A DNA stretch of 64,000 nucleotides from Archivesica marissinica (Eukaryota > Mollusca > Bivalvia > Venerida > Vesicomyidae): NCBI GenBank assembly GCA_014843695.1, contig CM026395.1, positions 52,848,496-52,912,495 on the forward strand, read 5' to 3'. The notes under the pieces are model-generated. The model saw nothing but the letters and a program-made list of their open reading frames with translations. It did no database searches and was not told where the DNA came from. The translations under genes were made by a program, and so were the position numbers. The stretch's first letter is position 1. Each line of letters opens with the position of its first letter. Positions 1 to 10,196 of this stretch are shown here, one piece after another.

Positions 1-430
1 TTAACCAACCAATAGCGTCCACCCATAGAGCGACATACCTGATACTTGGTGTTGTTTTGAAGCTACAGTAGGCTACATACCCATAACAGGTCTTATTTTG
101 GTCACATTGCCTAGTTTGGAACCCATAATTATGCTCGATTTGTATCAATATCATTGACTAATTGTAGCGTCCATCCAGGCCACTACAGAAAGCCAATATT
201 GGTGTTGTATTGCAACTGTTAAGCCAGAATTCGTGCATGTATATGCATGTCCTTGTGTGGGTTACATTGAGACTATTGCTCTCTAAAGGAGCCATCCCAT
301 TGGCTAAACGTAGTGTCCATATATGCTTGATGTTATTTCTCAACTATTACACGCGGCTACACACTCGTTCCACAGTGCCCCGTGTGCTTACTATATCATA
401 GCAAAGACCGATAACCTTATTCTGCTTTTT
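1..430. repeat. Diverged ~150-bp tandem repeat, about three copies
   Basis: Three segments beginning near 12, 163 and 311 share the order TAG(C/T)GTCCA, then a (T)TGGTGTTGT-like block, then (G/T)TCACATTG-like text. They are spaced about 150 bp apart and are well diverged. A fourth related piece lies at about 2101-2215, on the other side of the LINE fragment, so the LINE probably inserted into this repeat. No coding content is seen. Confidence 0.5.
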
Positions 431-590
431 GCCATGCCAAGATATTTCTACTTCTACTTCTACCAGTTACTGGCCAAGTTCAACAAACTGAACATTATTG
501 CCAGGTGGGTGCGCATAGAGAAAGAATTGGAATAAAAGTGATAGTATGTACAGTGGAGAGTTAAAATAAATAAATAAGACTGTTAGGAGA

Positions 591-998
591 TTAGATAAAG
601 ATGGTGGCCTGTTGAGCCTTGAAGGCGTCAACTGTGCCAACTGATATAGTGTCCGGAGGAAGACTGTTCCACTCCTTGATGGTTCTTGGGAAGAATGACT
701 GTTGGCGGTAGCTAGTAGAACAGCGTGGAATTTGGAAGGCATGGTCTGCTGTGTGACGCGAGCGGCGCAGAGGGGGTAATAGGCGGTCGGTCTTGTTGAC
801 AGTGACTTGGTCGTTGACTATTTTGAATAGTAGAACTAGGCGAGATGTTTTTCTTCTGTCCTGGAGTGATGTCCACTGTAGGTCTTGGAGCATCTCGGTG
901 ACACTGGATCTGCTCTGGTAGCAGTGTTTGACGAATCGTGCCCCACGACGTTGAACCATCTCCAGTTTGTTGCTATCTATTGTTCGTAGGGATCCCAT
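591..998 (-). pseudogene. C-terminal region of the same LINE protein, shifted frame
   Basis: The frame contains KLEMVQRRGARFVKH, LQDLQWTSLQDRR and LLFKIVND, followed by FFPRTIKEWNSLPP. This is the conserved tail that follows the reverse transcriptase in CR1/Jockey-type proteins. It overlaps the preceding reverse transcriptase frame by about 20 bp in a different frame, so one indel separates the two. The tail appears complete to its stop. Confidence 0.8.
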
Positions 999-2097
999 AC
1001 TGAGCAGGTGTATTCTACGGTGGGTCTGACCAGTGACTTGTAAGTGAGTTCTTTTGTTGGGGATGAGGCAATGTTAAGGTTCCGTCGTATGAAGTTCAGG
1101 TTTTTATTAGCTTTGTTTGTGATGCTGGTAATATGTTCTCCCCAGTCAAGCGTGTTGTTGATAGTGACTCCCAGATATTTTGCTGATTTGACGTGTTGTA
1201 GTGATTGGTTATGAAGTTGGTAGTCAAAATGGATGGTTCTTTTCTTTCGAGAGATAGAGATGACCTGGAATTTGTCTGGGTGGAAGGCCATTTTCCACTT
1301 GCTTTCCCACTGTGATAGTTTGTCAAGATCTTTTTGTAAGTTGGTGCAGTCGATGTTATTTGCGATGGTTAGGTAGGCGATGGTATCATCGGCGAACAAT
1401 CGGATGGTAGCATCCAAACCGTGAGGGATGTCATTGATATAATACAGGAACAAGCTGGGTCCAAGGACAGAGCCTTGAGGGACACCGGACTCTACCTTGA
1501 CTGTGTCTGAAGTCTCCCCTTCCAGTACTACTGACTGGGATCTTCCGCTCAAGAAGGCATGTATCCAGCGGTTGGTCTTTCCTTGGATGCCGTAGTGGTA
1601 CAGCTTGTGGAGTAGAAGACTATGTGAGACCTTGTCGAACGCCTTGGAAAAATCCATCACCAAGACGTCCGTCTGTGTTCCGCTTTCCAGAATTGATGTG
1701 ATATCGTCCGTGAATTCTAGAAGCTGTGTTTCACAGGATCGACGTTTTCGGAAGCCATGTTGTAGTGGATAAAGTATGTTGTTGTTTTCGCCATGTTGCA
1801 TGATGTGACTGGTGATGATGTGTTCCATGAGTTTGCAGCATATGCAGGTTAAGGAGATAGGTCGGTAGTTTTCTGGGTTGTATTTGCTCCCTTTCTTGTA
1901 GATTGGAGAGACATTTGCTTTCCGCCAGTCATCGGGGGTGGTACCAGTGTTGAGAGAGTAGTTAAAGATGATGGTAAGGATGGGAGCAATGTGGGTTGAC
2001 AGTTCCTTTAATACTCTCGGGTTGATGCTATCTGGACCTGGGGATTTGTGAGGGTTAAGAGAGCTTAGGAGTTTTTCGACGCCGTTAGAAGTGATAT
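977..2097 (-). pseudogene. Reverse transcriptase domain of a LINE, frameshifted
   Basis: The minus-strand reading frame is open from about 2097 to a stop at 977. In order it shows HKSPGPDSIN, WRKANVSPIYKKG, NYRPISLTCI, a DFSKAFDKVSH block, SGVPQGSVLGPSLF and the catalytic FADDT, a normal variant of YADD. This order is diagnostic of a non-LTR reverse transcriptase. The frame ends just after SVWDPY, where related proteins continue without interruption. The continuation is in another frame at 591-998, so there is a frameshift in the 977-998 overlap. No upstream part is present, so this copy cannot be autonomous. Confidence 0.85.
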
Positions 2098-2100
2098 AGA

Positions 2101-2284
2101 GCCTGGTGTTATTTTGCAGCTATTACAAAGGGCTAAGTACGGTATACATCCCCGATCTAGTGGGGATCACATTGCCTATTCCGTACCAAATGGACCATTG
2201 CCCTGAATTGTAATTTGGTTGATTTAGGCCTATACCCGATATATGGAAAATTACAAGGGGAGGTAACTATTTCGAGTGGGTTTG
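2101..2284. repeat. Continuation of the ~150-bp repeat after the LINE
   Basis: GGTGTTATTTTGCAGCTATT and GATCACATTGCCTATT resemble the blocks at about 50-115 and 320-365. This places the repeat on both sides of the LINE. From about 2216 the sequence runs into the foldback-like element. Confidence 0.4.
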
Positions 2285-5012
2285 CCTGAAATGCGAAATG
2301 GAATATTGTGTGCGAAATGGACGAATGTAATTGGCGTGTGCGAAATGAAATATTAAATCCTATATAAATGCAAAATAAGAGCATGAAATGACTTATATTG
2401 CATTATATATCTAATATTAATTGTATTTAATGAAATCATAAAGGATGCAATTAAATATATTAACATATACAAGATTTATAGCTCATATTGTAATTTCTCA
2501 ATGAAACGATCACTGCGGAATGTAAATTTCGTGTGCGAAATGGAATTTAAAATCTTATATAAATGCAAAATAAGAGCATGAAATGACTAATATTGTATTA
2601 TATATCGAATATTAATTGTATTTAGTGAATACCAGAAAGCTTGCACTTAAATATATTAACATATACCCGAATGATAGCTCACAATGTAATTTCAAAATGA
2701 AATGAACGTTACGAAATGTAAATTTCTTGTGCGAAGTAGAATATTATATCATATATAAAAGCATAATAAGCGGATGAAATGACTTATATTGGATTATATA
2801 TCGAATATTGATTGTATTTGATGAAAATCACAAAGGTTGCAATTAAATATGTTAGCTTATACTCGGATTAAAGCTCGCAATGTAATTTCCAAATGAAATG
2901 TCAGAAATGAACGCTACGAAATGTAAATTTCGTGTACACACTGGAATTTAAAATACGATATAAATGTCAGATACATATATGAAATTACGTAAATATGATC
3001 ATTAACCTATACTAGATTTAGGTTGTATATACATAAATAGGCAGAAGTGCATCCGCGGTCGAATGTAGTCCCAATAACTAATATAGTTAGGGATACAGTG
3101 TGTAAGCACAATGACGTTATTCACAGGCGAGCACTGGTTATGGAAAACATTATAATTGGAAGAGTTTTGCACACAATGGATGTGGTATCAGAAGAAATGA
3201 AAGATTAGAAATATAAATGAACAGACTGTATGTTTTTACTTTTTACTATGTATTTAATAGGCAATTTATTTGTTGTTTTACAAGCTTTATAGCGCGCAAT
3301 GTAATTTCCCAAAGAAACGACTACTACGAAATGCAAAATTCGTGCCAAATGGCCAAACATACAGTAATCATCATCACCACCACCATTACCATCATCAGTA
3401 TAACCTGCAGTAATCATCTTCATCAGATTCACATACATTAACTCTTTCAGCGCCGAATAAAATTCAGAGCATGTGCACACAACATAGATCTTGATCAGCC
3501 GCGGCGTAACGCCGCGTCTGATCAGGATCTATGTTGTTTGCTATTCGGACAGGTGCTTCAGCTCCACTCTCTGAAAAGCAATCAGCATATAGCCTGATAA
3601 GACGGCATGTTCTGTTCTGTCCGATCGGGTTCTCTAATTTTTTACAAAGTCGCTTTTATGCGACATTGGCGGTGAAAGAGTTAAGCATCATCATTACTGC
3701 ATACAATAATCACCATCATCATATTGCACCGCCTTCACAAACTTCATAGCACCTTGATTAGCAACCTAAAAATAATTATCTTGTAGCGACATACTTTTGA
3801 TCACCTTGGTGTGAGTGGATTGCGCCTACCGTAATCCAATTAACATCCTTGTATATTGGAGACGCATACCATTGGTGGTAATCATCGGTACGCTTGAGAT
3901 ACACTTTGTCATTCCAATACACAAAACAGTAGTCTGGGTTCCAGTCTGTAGATTTTTTGCTTCTGGCAAAATAACATTGATATCTTCAGAAACAGTTTGG
4001 TTGTTAAATAAATATATTTGTATGACGGGAAAGGCAAAATATATCAATGTCTGTCCTAGAGAAAAATGAAAACTCTTCCACATATTGTGCCTGGTAGCGT
4101 CATTACTCGACAAAACAATACTAGATTGGTTGCTATGGAATCCGCTAGGACTTTATTTTGGACATATCATTGCATATGGTCTGCTAAACAGTTTACTAGC
4201 CATCAAAACAACGGTTGGAATATTTGAATATATTGATTGATAGGGGGTATGCATAAGTCACTAGTAAATAGATGCATTTCATACTCCTGCTTACGTTTGA
4301 TGCGATGCTATAAAATTATACCAATGATTAGTGTACGAACATACTTGTTCCAGTCTTTCTAAAGCCATGAGAAAGTCGTATGACCCATCATCATTACTAC
4401 GACAGCTATATAGATATTTTATTCCGGTACAAGTTCAACGTTAGTAACATGAAACATTTCGCACTGTATGCAAAGACCAGACTATTGGGAATATAGCTGA
4501 CAAGTGTATGATATGAATAATACAACGTCTGGTCTGGTTTAATACATGAAATCATCTCAGAAACAGTTGTTAATTAAATTAGCTAAATTTATATATTTAC
4601 CAAGCATAAAAGGCGAATCTGTAAATAGTCAAAATAAGTTAATATATTTAACTGCAACCTTTGTCATTTTCAGTGAATACAATTAATATTCGATATATGA
4701 TACAATATAAGTCCCTTCGTGCTCTTATTTTGCATTTATATTAGATTTTAAATTCCATTTCGCACACGAGATTTACATTTCGTAGTTCATTGAGAAATTA
4801 CAATATGAACCATAACTCTTGTATATGTTAATATATTAAATTACAACCATTGTGATTTTCATTAAATACAATTAATATTAGATATATATAATGCAACATA
4901 AGTCATTTCATGCTCTTATATTGCATTTATATAGGATTTAATATTCCATTTCGCACACGCCAATTACATTTCGTCCATTTCGCACACAATATTCCATTTC
5001 GTATTTCAGGCG
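2285..5012. mobile_element. Foldback-like element with long inverted arms
   Basis: The left arm (about 2285-2960) and right arm (about 4600-5012) are inverted copies of each other. Shared landmarks read from both outer ends include GAAATGGAATATTGTGTGCG, AAATGCAAAATAAGAGCA and TATCTAATATTAATTGTATT. The left arm itself holds about three tandem sub-repeats of roughly 180-200 bp, and the right arm about two. A partial sub-repeat recurs at 3240-3350. The 1.6-kb interior has no recognisable transposase and contains a separate TTAA MITE. Long terminal inverted repeats built from internal tandem repeats are the hallmark of foldback elements. That classification is inference, and the outer ends and any target duplication are uncertain. 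Confidence 0.6.
3438..3684. mobile_element. TTAA-flanked MITE, family 2
   Basis: TTAA at 3438-3441 is followed by CTCTTTCAGCGCCGA. The right end reads TTGGCGGTGAAAGAG then TTAA at 3681-3684, giving imperfect terminal inverted repeats of about 15 bp. The interior holds a strong hairpin at about 3480-3542 (ACAACATAGATC ... GATCTATGTTGT) and a second weaker stem around ATCGGACAGAACAGA-type text. TTAA duplication with CC/CT-type ends suggests mobilisation by a piggyBac-like transposase. It has no coding capacity. Confidence 0.75.
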
Positions 5013-5298
5013 TACCGATTTCGAGCTGCTCATTAACGAGGACTAAGTTGTATTTAGCGGTCAAACTGTCACAATTTTCGACACACATGGAAACGTTATT
5101 TATTCGATAAATGAAGGTAAGCTGAACAGGAATACTAATTATAGTTGCGTTTGTAAATCTTGGGGAATAGAATGGCCAATGGAACTCAGCCCTGATAATT
5201 GCGAAGTATTAATAAAACATAGGAAAAGAAACCTATCATTTATCAGATTATCATATAATTTATAAAGTGACCAAGCAAAGAAAGATCGGAAAAGTTAC

Positions 5299-5525
5299 TG
5301 ACCCGACATATGAGTCGAACCAACGACCTACATAACACCAGTCTGGTAGCTCTACCAACTGAGCTAGCCGGGCCGATGTTCTACCCCCACCGATATTCTA
5401 CCACCCGCCGATGTTCTACCCACGCCGATGTTCTACCCACACCGATGTTCTACCCACATGAGACTCGAACCCACAACCTCCCGGACAATTCTACCAATTG
5501 AGCTAGCCATGCTGATGTTCTACCA
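5299..5525 (-). repeat. Two degenerate tRNA-like segments around a short ~19-bp repeat
   Basis: On the minus strand, about 5376-5300 and 5515-5445 each contain a good A box (TAGCTCAGTTGG, TAGCTCAATTGG) and a B box (GGTTCGACTC, GGGTTCGAGTC). The acceptor and T stems do not pair well, so these look like tRNA-derived repeats rather than working tRNA genes. Between them lie four or five copies of a GATGTTCTACCCAC-type unit. Confidence 0.55.
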
Positions 5526-5639
5526 ACGCCGAAGTACACTACACTACACTTACATGTTGCATAAGACGCAATTAACGTCAACTGAACACTCAAATATCAC
5601 CACAGAGTAAGAACATCAACTGGGCCCAACAATAATATT

Positions 5640-6070
5640 ACCTCAAAAGCTAACAACACTTTCCATTTCATTAAACAAATGTCAAAACTATTAACAAACA
5701 TGTCAAAGAAGCTTCATATACCACTTATAATGTCCGCCCACAGGTTGAATACTGCTCCACAGTCTGATACCCTTGCAGAAACGCCTTACCTACCTACAAA
5801 CTAGAAATGGTCCAAAGATCTGCAGCCTGTTATATATTCAATGATTACAACTACACTAGTAGTGTATCACAAATGGTGTCCACCCTCAATTAGAAAACAT
5901 TCGAAGTTCGAACAGACGAAATCGAGCCTCATTAATCATGTTTTACAAAATAAGAAATGAACTAGTTACTGTAGATCACCATCAGCTTACACCCACAAGA
6001 AACCGTAACTATTTAATCCCACAGTCAAAAACCCAATATCATGCCAACTCATTTTCATCCAGAACAATCT
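5640..6070 (+). pseudogene. Degenerate LINE C-terminal fragment
   Basis: Translated pieces include RPQVEYCST, YKLEMVQRSAA, SVSQMVSTLNWKT and KIRNELVTVDHHQLTPTRNR, in shifting frames. This is the same post-reverse-transcriptase tail as at 591-998 but from a different, more decayed family. Several stops and frameshifts are present. The fragment ends where a minus-strand SINE begins. Confidence 0.7.
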
Positions 6071-6076
6071 TAGTTT

Positions 6077-6272
6077 ATACAAATTTTAGCTCGATTGCGA
6101 AACAAGTTCTTACAACTTATATTAATCACTCTCGAGACCTCATTCCTGATGGAATCCATCGCCACATGGAGAGAGGAGGTAACATGGAATTTACATGCCT
6201 TGCCTAAGGGTACAATCGTAATGGCTCCAGCGCCACTCAAACTCTGGGCCTTTCGCACCTGAGGCGAACACG
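6077..6272 (-). mobile_element. SINE family 1 copy
   Basis: On the minus strand the order is a head with CAGGTGCGAAAGGCC, then ATGCCTTGCC..., then GATGGATTCCATCAGGAATG, then a tail GATTAATATAAGTTGTAAGA and TTGTTTCGCAATCGAGC. The same order is seen at 14624, 32812 and elsewhere. The tRNA-like head is damaged here. Confidence 0.8.
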
Positions 6273-6432
6273 TACATAACATTTTAGATTACCTCACTGT
6301 TCAAGACTGCCTGTCAATCATAATCGTGACTGATTATTCTGCAGTACTTAACAAGTTGAAGTATGAAATCAGCGGCACGATTCAATGAATTATAGTCCAA
6401 TTGTATCTTTGATGTTTCGTACCCTGTAGGCC

Positions 6433-6506
6433 TACAGACAGAGTCCCATTTCAGTTTCCTCTGGTTCTTTTACGTGCACAGTGTAAAGCACCAACACGGG
6501 ACTTCC
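6433..6506 (-). mobile_element. SINE family 2 fragment
   Basis: It contains CCTCTGGTTCTTTTACGTGC and GTGTAAAGCACCAACAC, the middle of SINE family 2 in reverse orientation. Head and tail are absent. A MITE family 1 fragment follows directly. Confidence 0.65.
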
Positions 6507-6512
6507 ATTGTA

Positions 6513-6645
6513 TTTTTAGACCAATAAATTAATAAGAAAATTACATTTGAACCAGTTCATTCATCAAAATGGGTAATTTTGTCTAAAAATAGTAATATTA
6601 TTGGCAAAAAGTGCAGATCCTAATGAGCTGGCTCGTGACGGCACA
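6513..6645 (-). mobile_element. TTAA MITE family 1, internal fragment
   Basis: TTTTTAGACCAATAAATTAA through AAAAAGTGCAGATCCTAATG and GGCTCGTGACG match the interior of the complete copies at 9182-9427 and 16530-16773. Both ends are missing. Confidence 0.7.
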
Positions 6646-6983
6646 TAACACCTCTCAAAACAAGGTTACCCTTAAAATGTCAATTCCTCCCCTGACTAAC
6701 CCTAAAGAAACCTCCATACACACTACAAACATAAGTACAGTGTAAATATAAAGAAATATTGTTTGTTTTTATAATTATGCCCTAAAACACATTTCTGGTA
6801 CTAGCAATGTGAACGATTGTCACAAAACACATGCTTTGTTTATGATACCATGTTGAATTCACAATTGTAATTTAATTTAAAAGATGTTATGTAATCTGAG
6901 TTTAGTGAAGCACATTAATTGCAAGAATGATCGCTATATGTACGTAGTAATATTATTTCATCTGCTGTAATATAGATGTGACT

Positions 6984-7575
6984 ACTGTCATTTGTATGGA
7001 GATATAATAGTATATTAACCTAAATCTCTATGAAGGAAAGGGTTAAATGGCTGTCATTTGTATGGAGATATAAGAGTATATTAACCTAAATCTCTATGAA
7101 GGAAAGGGTTAAATGGCTGTCATTTGTATGGAGATATAATAGTATATTAACCTAAATCTCTATGAAGGAAAGGGTTAAATGGCTGTCGTTTGTATGGAGA
7201 TATAATAGTATATTAACCTAAATCTCTATGAAGGAAAGGGTTAAATGGCTGTCGTTTGTTGGAGATATAATAGTATATTAACCTAAATCTCTATGAAGGA
7301 AAGGGTTAAATGGCTGTCGTTTGTATGGAGATATAATAGTATATTAACCTAAATCTCTATGAAGGAAAGGGTTAAATGGCTGTCGTTTGTATGGAGATAT
7401 AATAGTATATTAACCTAAATCTCTATGAAGGAAAGGGTTAAATGGCTGTCATTTGTATGGAGATATAAGTAGTATATTAACCTAAATCTCTATGAAGGAA
7501 AGGGTTAAATGGCTGTCGTTTGTATGGAGATATAATAGTATATTAACCTAAATCTCTATGAAGGAAAGGGTTAAA
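6984..7575. repeat. 66-bp minisatellite, nine copies, derived from a MITE end
   Basis: Nine near-identical 66-bp units run from CTGTCATTTGTATGGAG to GAAGGAAAGGGTTAA. Variation is limited to A/G in GTC(A/G)TTTG and a few one- or two-base indels. The unit equals the right-hand terminal 66 bp of the single-copy MITE at 58917-59156, including the TIR CTATGAAGGAAAGGGTTAA. The remainder of that MITE is absent here. Confidence 0.95.
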
Positions 7576-7985
7576 TTTATATCTAATTCATGTAACTATC
7601 TAAAGAGAGTTTAAACTACCACAGATAATGCATGATTAACATCGATCATTTCCTCATTTACACATACAATCATACCAAAGTATTCGAGCCTACATGTAGA
7701 TGCGTATCTTTAAAAACAGTATTACATATCTTTAAAATCTGTCCGATTTAGACTATGTCAATATTAGTAAATTCTGTCATTATCTCTGAAAATAATGGTG
7801 CCATTGAGCAGTTTGAAAAGTAACATGAGCTTTTGGAATTTGCAATCACAGATTTTAATTGCTTGTGAACAGTTTTATTATAAATTTGTATATATTTGAA
7901 TGAATGAGTGATATTGTGAATGTGGTTAAGTTTACGTGATCGAGCGTGTATGGATTATATACACTTGATGTAACATATTGCTTTA

Positions 7986-8235
7986 GTTTAAACTTTATTT
8001 ATTTTACAACGATTGCGAAGCAAGTTCTAACAACTTATATTAATCACTCTCGTTGGCGCGGATGAAAGCGTAAATGTGATCATTCGTGTTGGAGGAAACC
8101 GGAGAACCCGTAGGAAACCCACCTGTCCGATCTGGCGACCACCGTACCATCTCACATACTTCCCGGTCCGAGGATCGAACCTGGGTCGTATTGGTGAGAA
8201 GCGAGCGCACTAAACCACTGCGCTAATCGGACAGC
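7986..8235 (-). mobile_element. SINE family 3, near full length
   Basis: The minus-strand head reads CTGTCCGATTAGCGCAGTGG (A box) and CAGGTTCGATCCTCGGACC (B box). It is followed by GTATGTGAGATGGTACGGTG, GATCGGACAGGTGGG, a GGTTTCCTCC-like block and the tail GATTAATATAAGTTGTTAGA. The body differs from family 1 but the tail is shared. Confidence 0.85.
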
Positions 8236-8309
8236 TTTCTATTCGGTTTACAGGGGTAAATTACATATTTCTTAGCTTGCCTAATCATAGTTCATGCGAG
8301 GTATTGTTA

Positions 8310-8880
8310 CTACAATGTGGCCTTTCCAAAGTTGTTAAAATAGGGCCGCCATCTAAAAATAGCATAAATTCTTAAAAAATCTTCTCACAAACTGACAGCC
8401 GGATGTTAACGAATCCTGATTGGAATGATCGATGTACAATGCTCTTTCAAAGTTGTTCAAATGGTGACCCTTTGGTTAAATATGGGCGTGGCCCAGGGAG
8501 GTCAAGTAGGTGTGAAAATGGTCATGTCATATATCAAATCGAAGCTATCGACGAGGCGATCACTCTAATGTATTTTTCATCGAAATTGGATGATATAATG
8601 TCATCCAAGATGAACGTCAAACGGTCAACGTTTTATGAGAGATTTCAAACGTCGTCTCCTGAATTGATCAGCAGCCAATGTTCAAGAAACTTTACTTCTA
8701 TGGTTCTTAATTGAAACCTTTCCAAAGTTGTAAAGTTTCCCTGAAATCCAAGATGGCCCCCATCTAAAAATAGCACACATTCATAAAAATTCTTCTCACA
8801 AACCGCCTGTCGGATTATGACAAATCTTTGTAGGAATGATCGAAGTACAATACTCTTTCAACGTTGTTGATCTGGATCTA
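8310..8880 (+). repeat. Two direct copies of a dispersed molluscan-type repeat
   Basis: Copies at about 8310-8470 and 8715-8880 share CCTTTCCAAAGTTGT, CCATCTAAAAATAGCA, TCTTCTCACAAAC and GGAATGATCGA.GTACAAT. Between them, GTGACCCTTTGGTTAAATAT and GGGCGTGGCCCAGGGAGGTC resemble a dispersed repeat I recall from bivalve genomes; that resemblance is memory-based. A 103-codon frame crosses this repeat and is not taken as a gene. Confidence 0.55.
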
Positions 8881-8924
8881 TGCTACTTGCACATTCCTTC
8901 TAAATTATTCAGCATTTTATATGG
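8866..8924. mobile_element. Right-end fragment of a TTAA MITE
   Basis: GATCTGGATCTATGCTACTT, GCACATTCCTTC and ATTATTCAGCA match text near 56270-56320, and the piece ends at a TTAA (8921-8924). The other end is not seen. Confidence 0.4.
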
Positions 8925-8927
8925 TTA

Positions 8928-9155
8928 ATACAAATTTATTTTAGCTCGATTGCGAAACAAGTTCTTATAACTTATATTAATCACGTACGAGACCTCATTC
9001 CTGATGGAATCCATCGCAATGAGGGAGAGAGAAGAGGCAACGTGGAATTTAAATGCCTTGCGTAAGGGCACAATCATAACGGCTCCAGCGGCACGGGTTC
9101 GCACTCCGGACCTTTCGCACCTGAAGCGAATGCGCATCCACTACGTTATCACGAC
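8928..9155 (-). mobile_element. SINE family 1 copy
   Basis: The minus-strand order is head GCGCATTCGCTTCAGGTGCG, AAAGGTCCGGAGTGCGAACC, then GATGGATTCCATCAGGAATG and the tail TTGTTTCGCAATCGAGC. It is nearly complete. It lies immediately upstream of a MITE family 1 copy. Confidence 0.8.
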
Positions 9156-9181
9156 TTCCACAAATATTTGTATTTATATTG

Positions 9182-9427
9182 TTAACCCATTCAACACCAA
9201 GTAACTGACATGGACTGGTCCATGATATTTTTAGACCAATAAATTAATAACAAAATTACATTTGGATCAGTTCATTTATCAAAATGGGTAAAAAAAAATT
9301 CTAAAAATAGTTATATTACTTGAAAAAAAGTGCAGATCCTGATGAGACGGCTCGTCACGAGCCGGCTCATCTGGATCTACACTTTTTTGTAAGCCAATTT
9401 AGAGGTCTGTGGTGTTGAAAGGGTTAA
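9182..9427 (-). mobile_element. TTAA MITE family 1, complete
   Basis: TTAA (9182-9185) is followed by CCCATTCAACACCAAG, and the right end reads TGGTGTTGAAAGGG then TTAA (9424-9427), giving terminal inverted repeats of about 14 bp. The interior contains a near-perfect hairpin of about 26-bp arms around 9330-9385 (GCAGATCC ... GGATCTAC). It has no coding capacity. Orientation is given relative to the 16530 copy. Confidence 0.85.
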
Positions 9428-9524
9428 TACCTGATAGATGTGTAGCACCAGTAGGGGGTCTAGTACTTGTCAATACTGTGTATGCAATACAACATTGTCT
9501 ACAGGAATTTAATCCCTACTTTAG

Positions 9525-9740
9525 TAGTTTATAAATCAATACATTAATAAATTTACAGTTGATACATTAAAGTCCCATTAATCAATACATTAATAAATGT
9601 TCAGTTGATACATTAAAGTCCCATTAATCAATAGATTAATAAATTTTCAGTTGATACATTAAAGTCCCATTAATCAATACATTAATAAATTCCCATTGAT
9701 CAATACATTAATAAATTTTCAGTTGATACATTAAAGTCCG
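9525..9740. repeat. ~47-bp AT-rich tandem repeat, about four copies
   Basis: The units contain AATCAATACATTAATAAAT, TTCAGTTGATACATTAAAG and TCCCATT. One copy is internally shortened (about 9678-9710). Confidence 0.9.
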
Positions 9741-9954
9741 ATTAAATTGCAGAGAACGTCATTTTGACACCCGGAAATAATGGGAGTAAGTTCCCTATTT
9801 ATCATATAACTTTGCTTGTATTCAGTGTAATACAGTCATCTCATAGTTTCTTATATGTACACACGTGTAATAACACCTGGACGGATTCTGATTGGTTGAG
9901 AGAATTATCTTTATGATTTGTAAGTTTACACTTTAAAGTATCCATATTTTCATT

Positions 9955-10021
9955 TAGTTAATACAAATTTATTTTAGCTCGATTGTGAAACAAGTTCTTA
10001 TAACTTATATTAATCACTCTC
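9955..10021 (-). mobile_element. Orphan SINE tail (families 1/3)
   Basis: TTTATTTTAGCTCGATTGTG through AACTTATATTAATCACTCTCG is the shared 3' tail of SINE families 1 and 3 on the minus strand. No body follows. It is joined at 10021/10022 directly to the middle of a plus-strand SINE family 2. Confidence 0.75.
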
Positions 10022-10196
10022 GTGTCGGTGCTTTACACCGTGCACGTAAAAGAACCAGAGGAGACTCTGGAATGGGTCTCTGTCTGTATCATTGCACTAT
10101 CCTCCAAAAATCTAAAATGACCAATCTCTTCAGGAGGCGTCACTCATATGGGCAACCGGTAGCGACGATAAATAAACGTAAAACACACAAATGAGT
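10022..10196 (+). mobile_element. SINE family 2, 5'-truncated
   Basis: It begins at TGTCGGTGCTTTACACCG and runs through AAAAGAACCAGAGGAGACTC, GGGTCTCTGTCTGTATCA and the tail GGCAACCGGTAGCGACGATA plus AATAAACGTAAAACACAC. The tRNA-like head is missing. Confidence 0.85.

Larger units (their letters stand above)
445..2100 (-). mobile_element. 5'-truncated non-LTR retrotransposon (CR1/Jockey-like LINE)
   Basis: On the minus strand this carries the C-terminal part of a non-LTR reverse transcriptase followed by a short 3' region. Homology begins abruptly at about 2100 with the reverse transcriptase palm, so the endonuclease and N-terminus are missing, as expected from 5' truncation during target-primed reverse transcription. 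The presumed 3' end runs through an A/T-rich stretch near 560 to short GTAGAA-type repeats near 445-465. Both flanks are pieces of one ~150-bp repeat. The clade is inferred from motif style only, and the 3' boundary is approximate. Confidence 0.75.

Noticed and set aside
5299..5525. Functional tRNA genes
   Set aside because: A and B boxes are present but stems do not pair, and similar heads in the window belong to SINEs.
8403..8714. 103-codon open frame as a gene
   Set aside because: It lies across a dispersed repeat present twice within 600 bp and shows no recognised domain.
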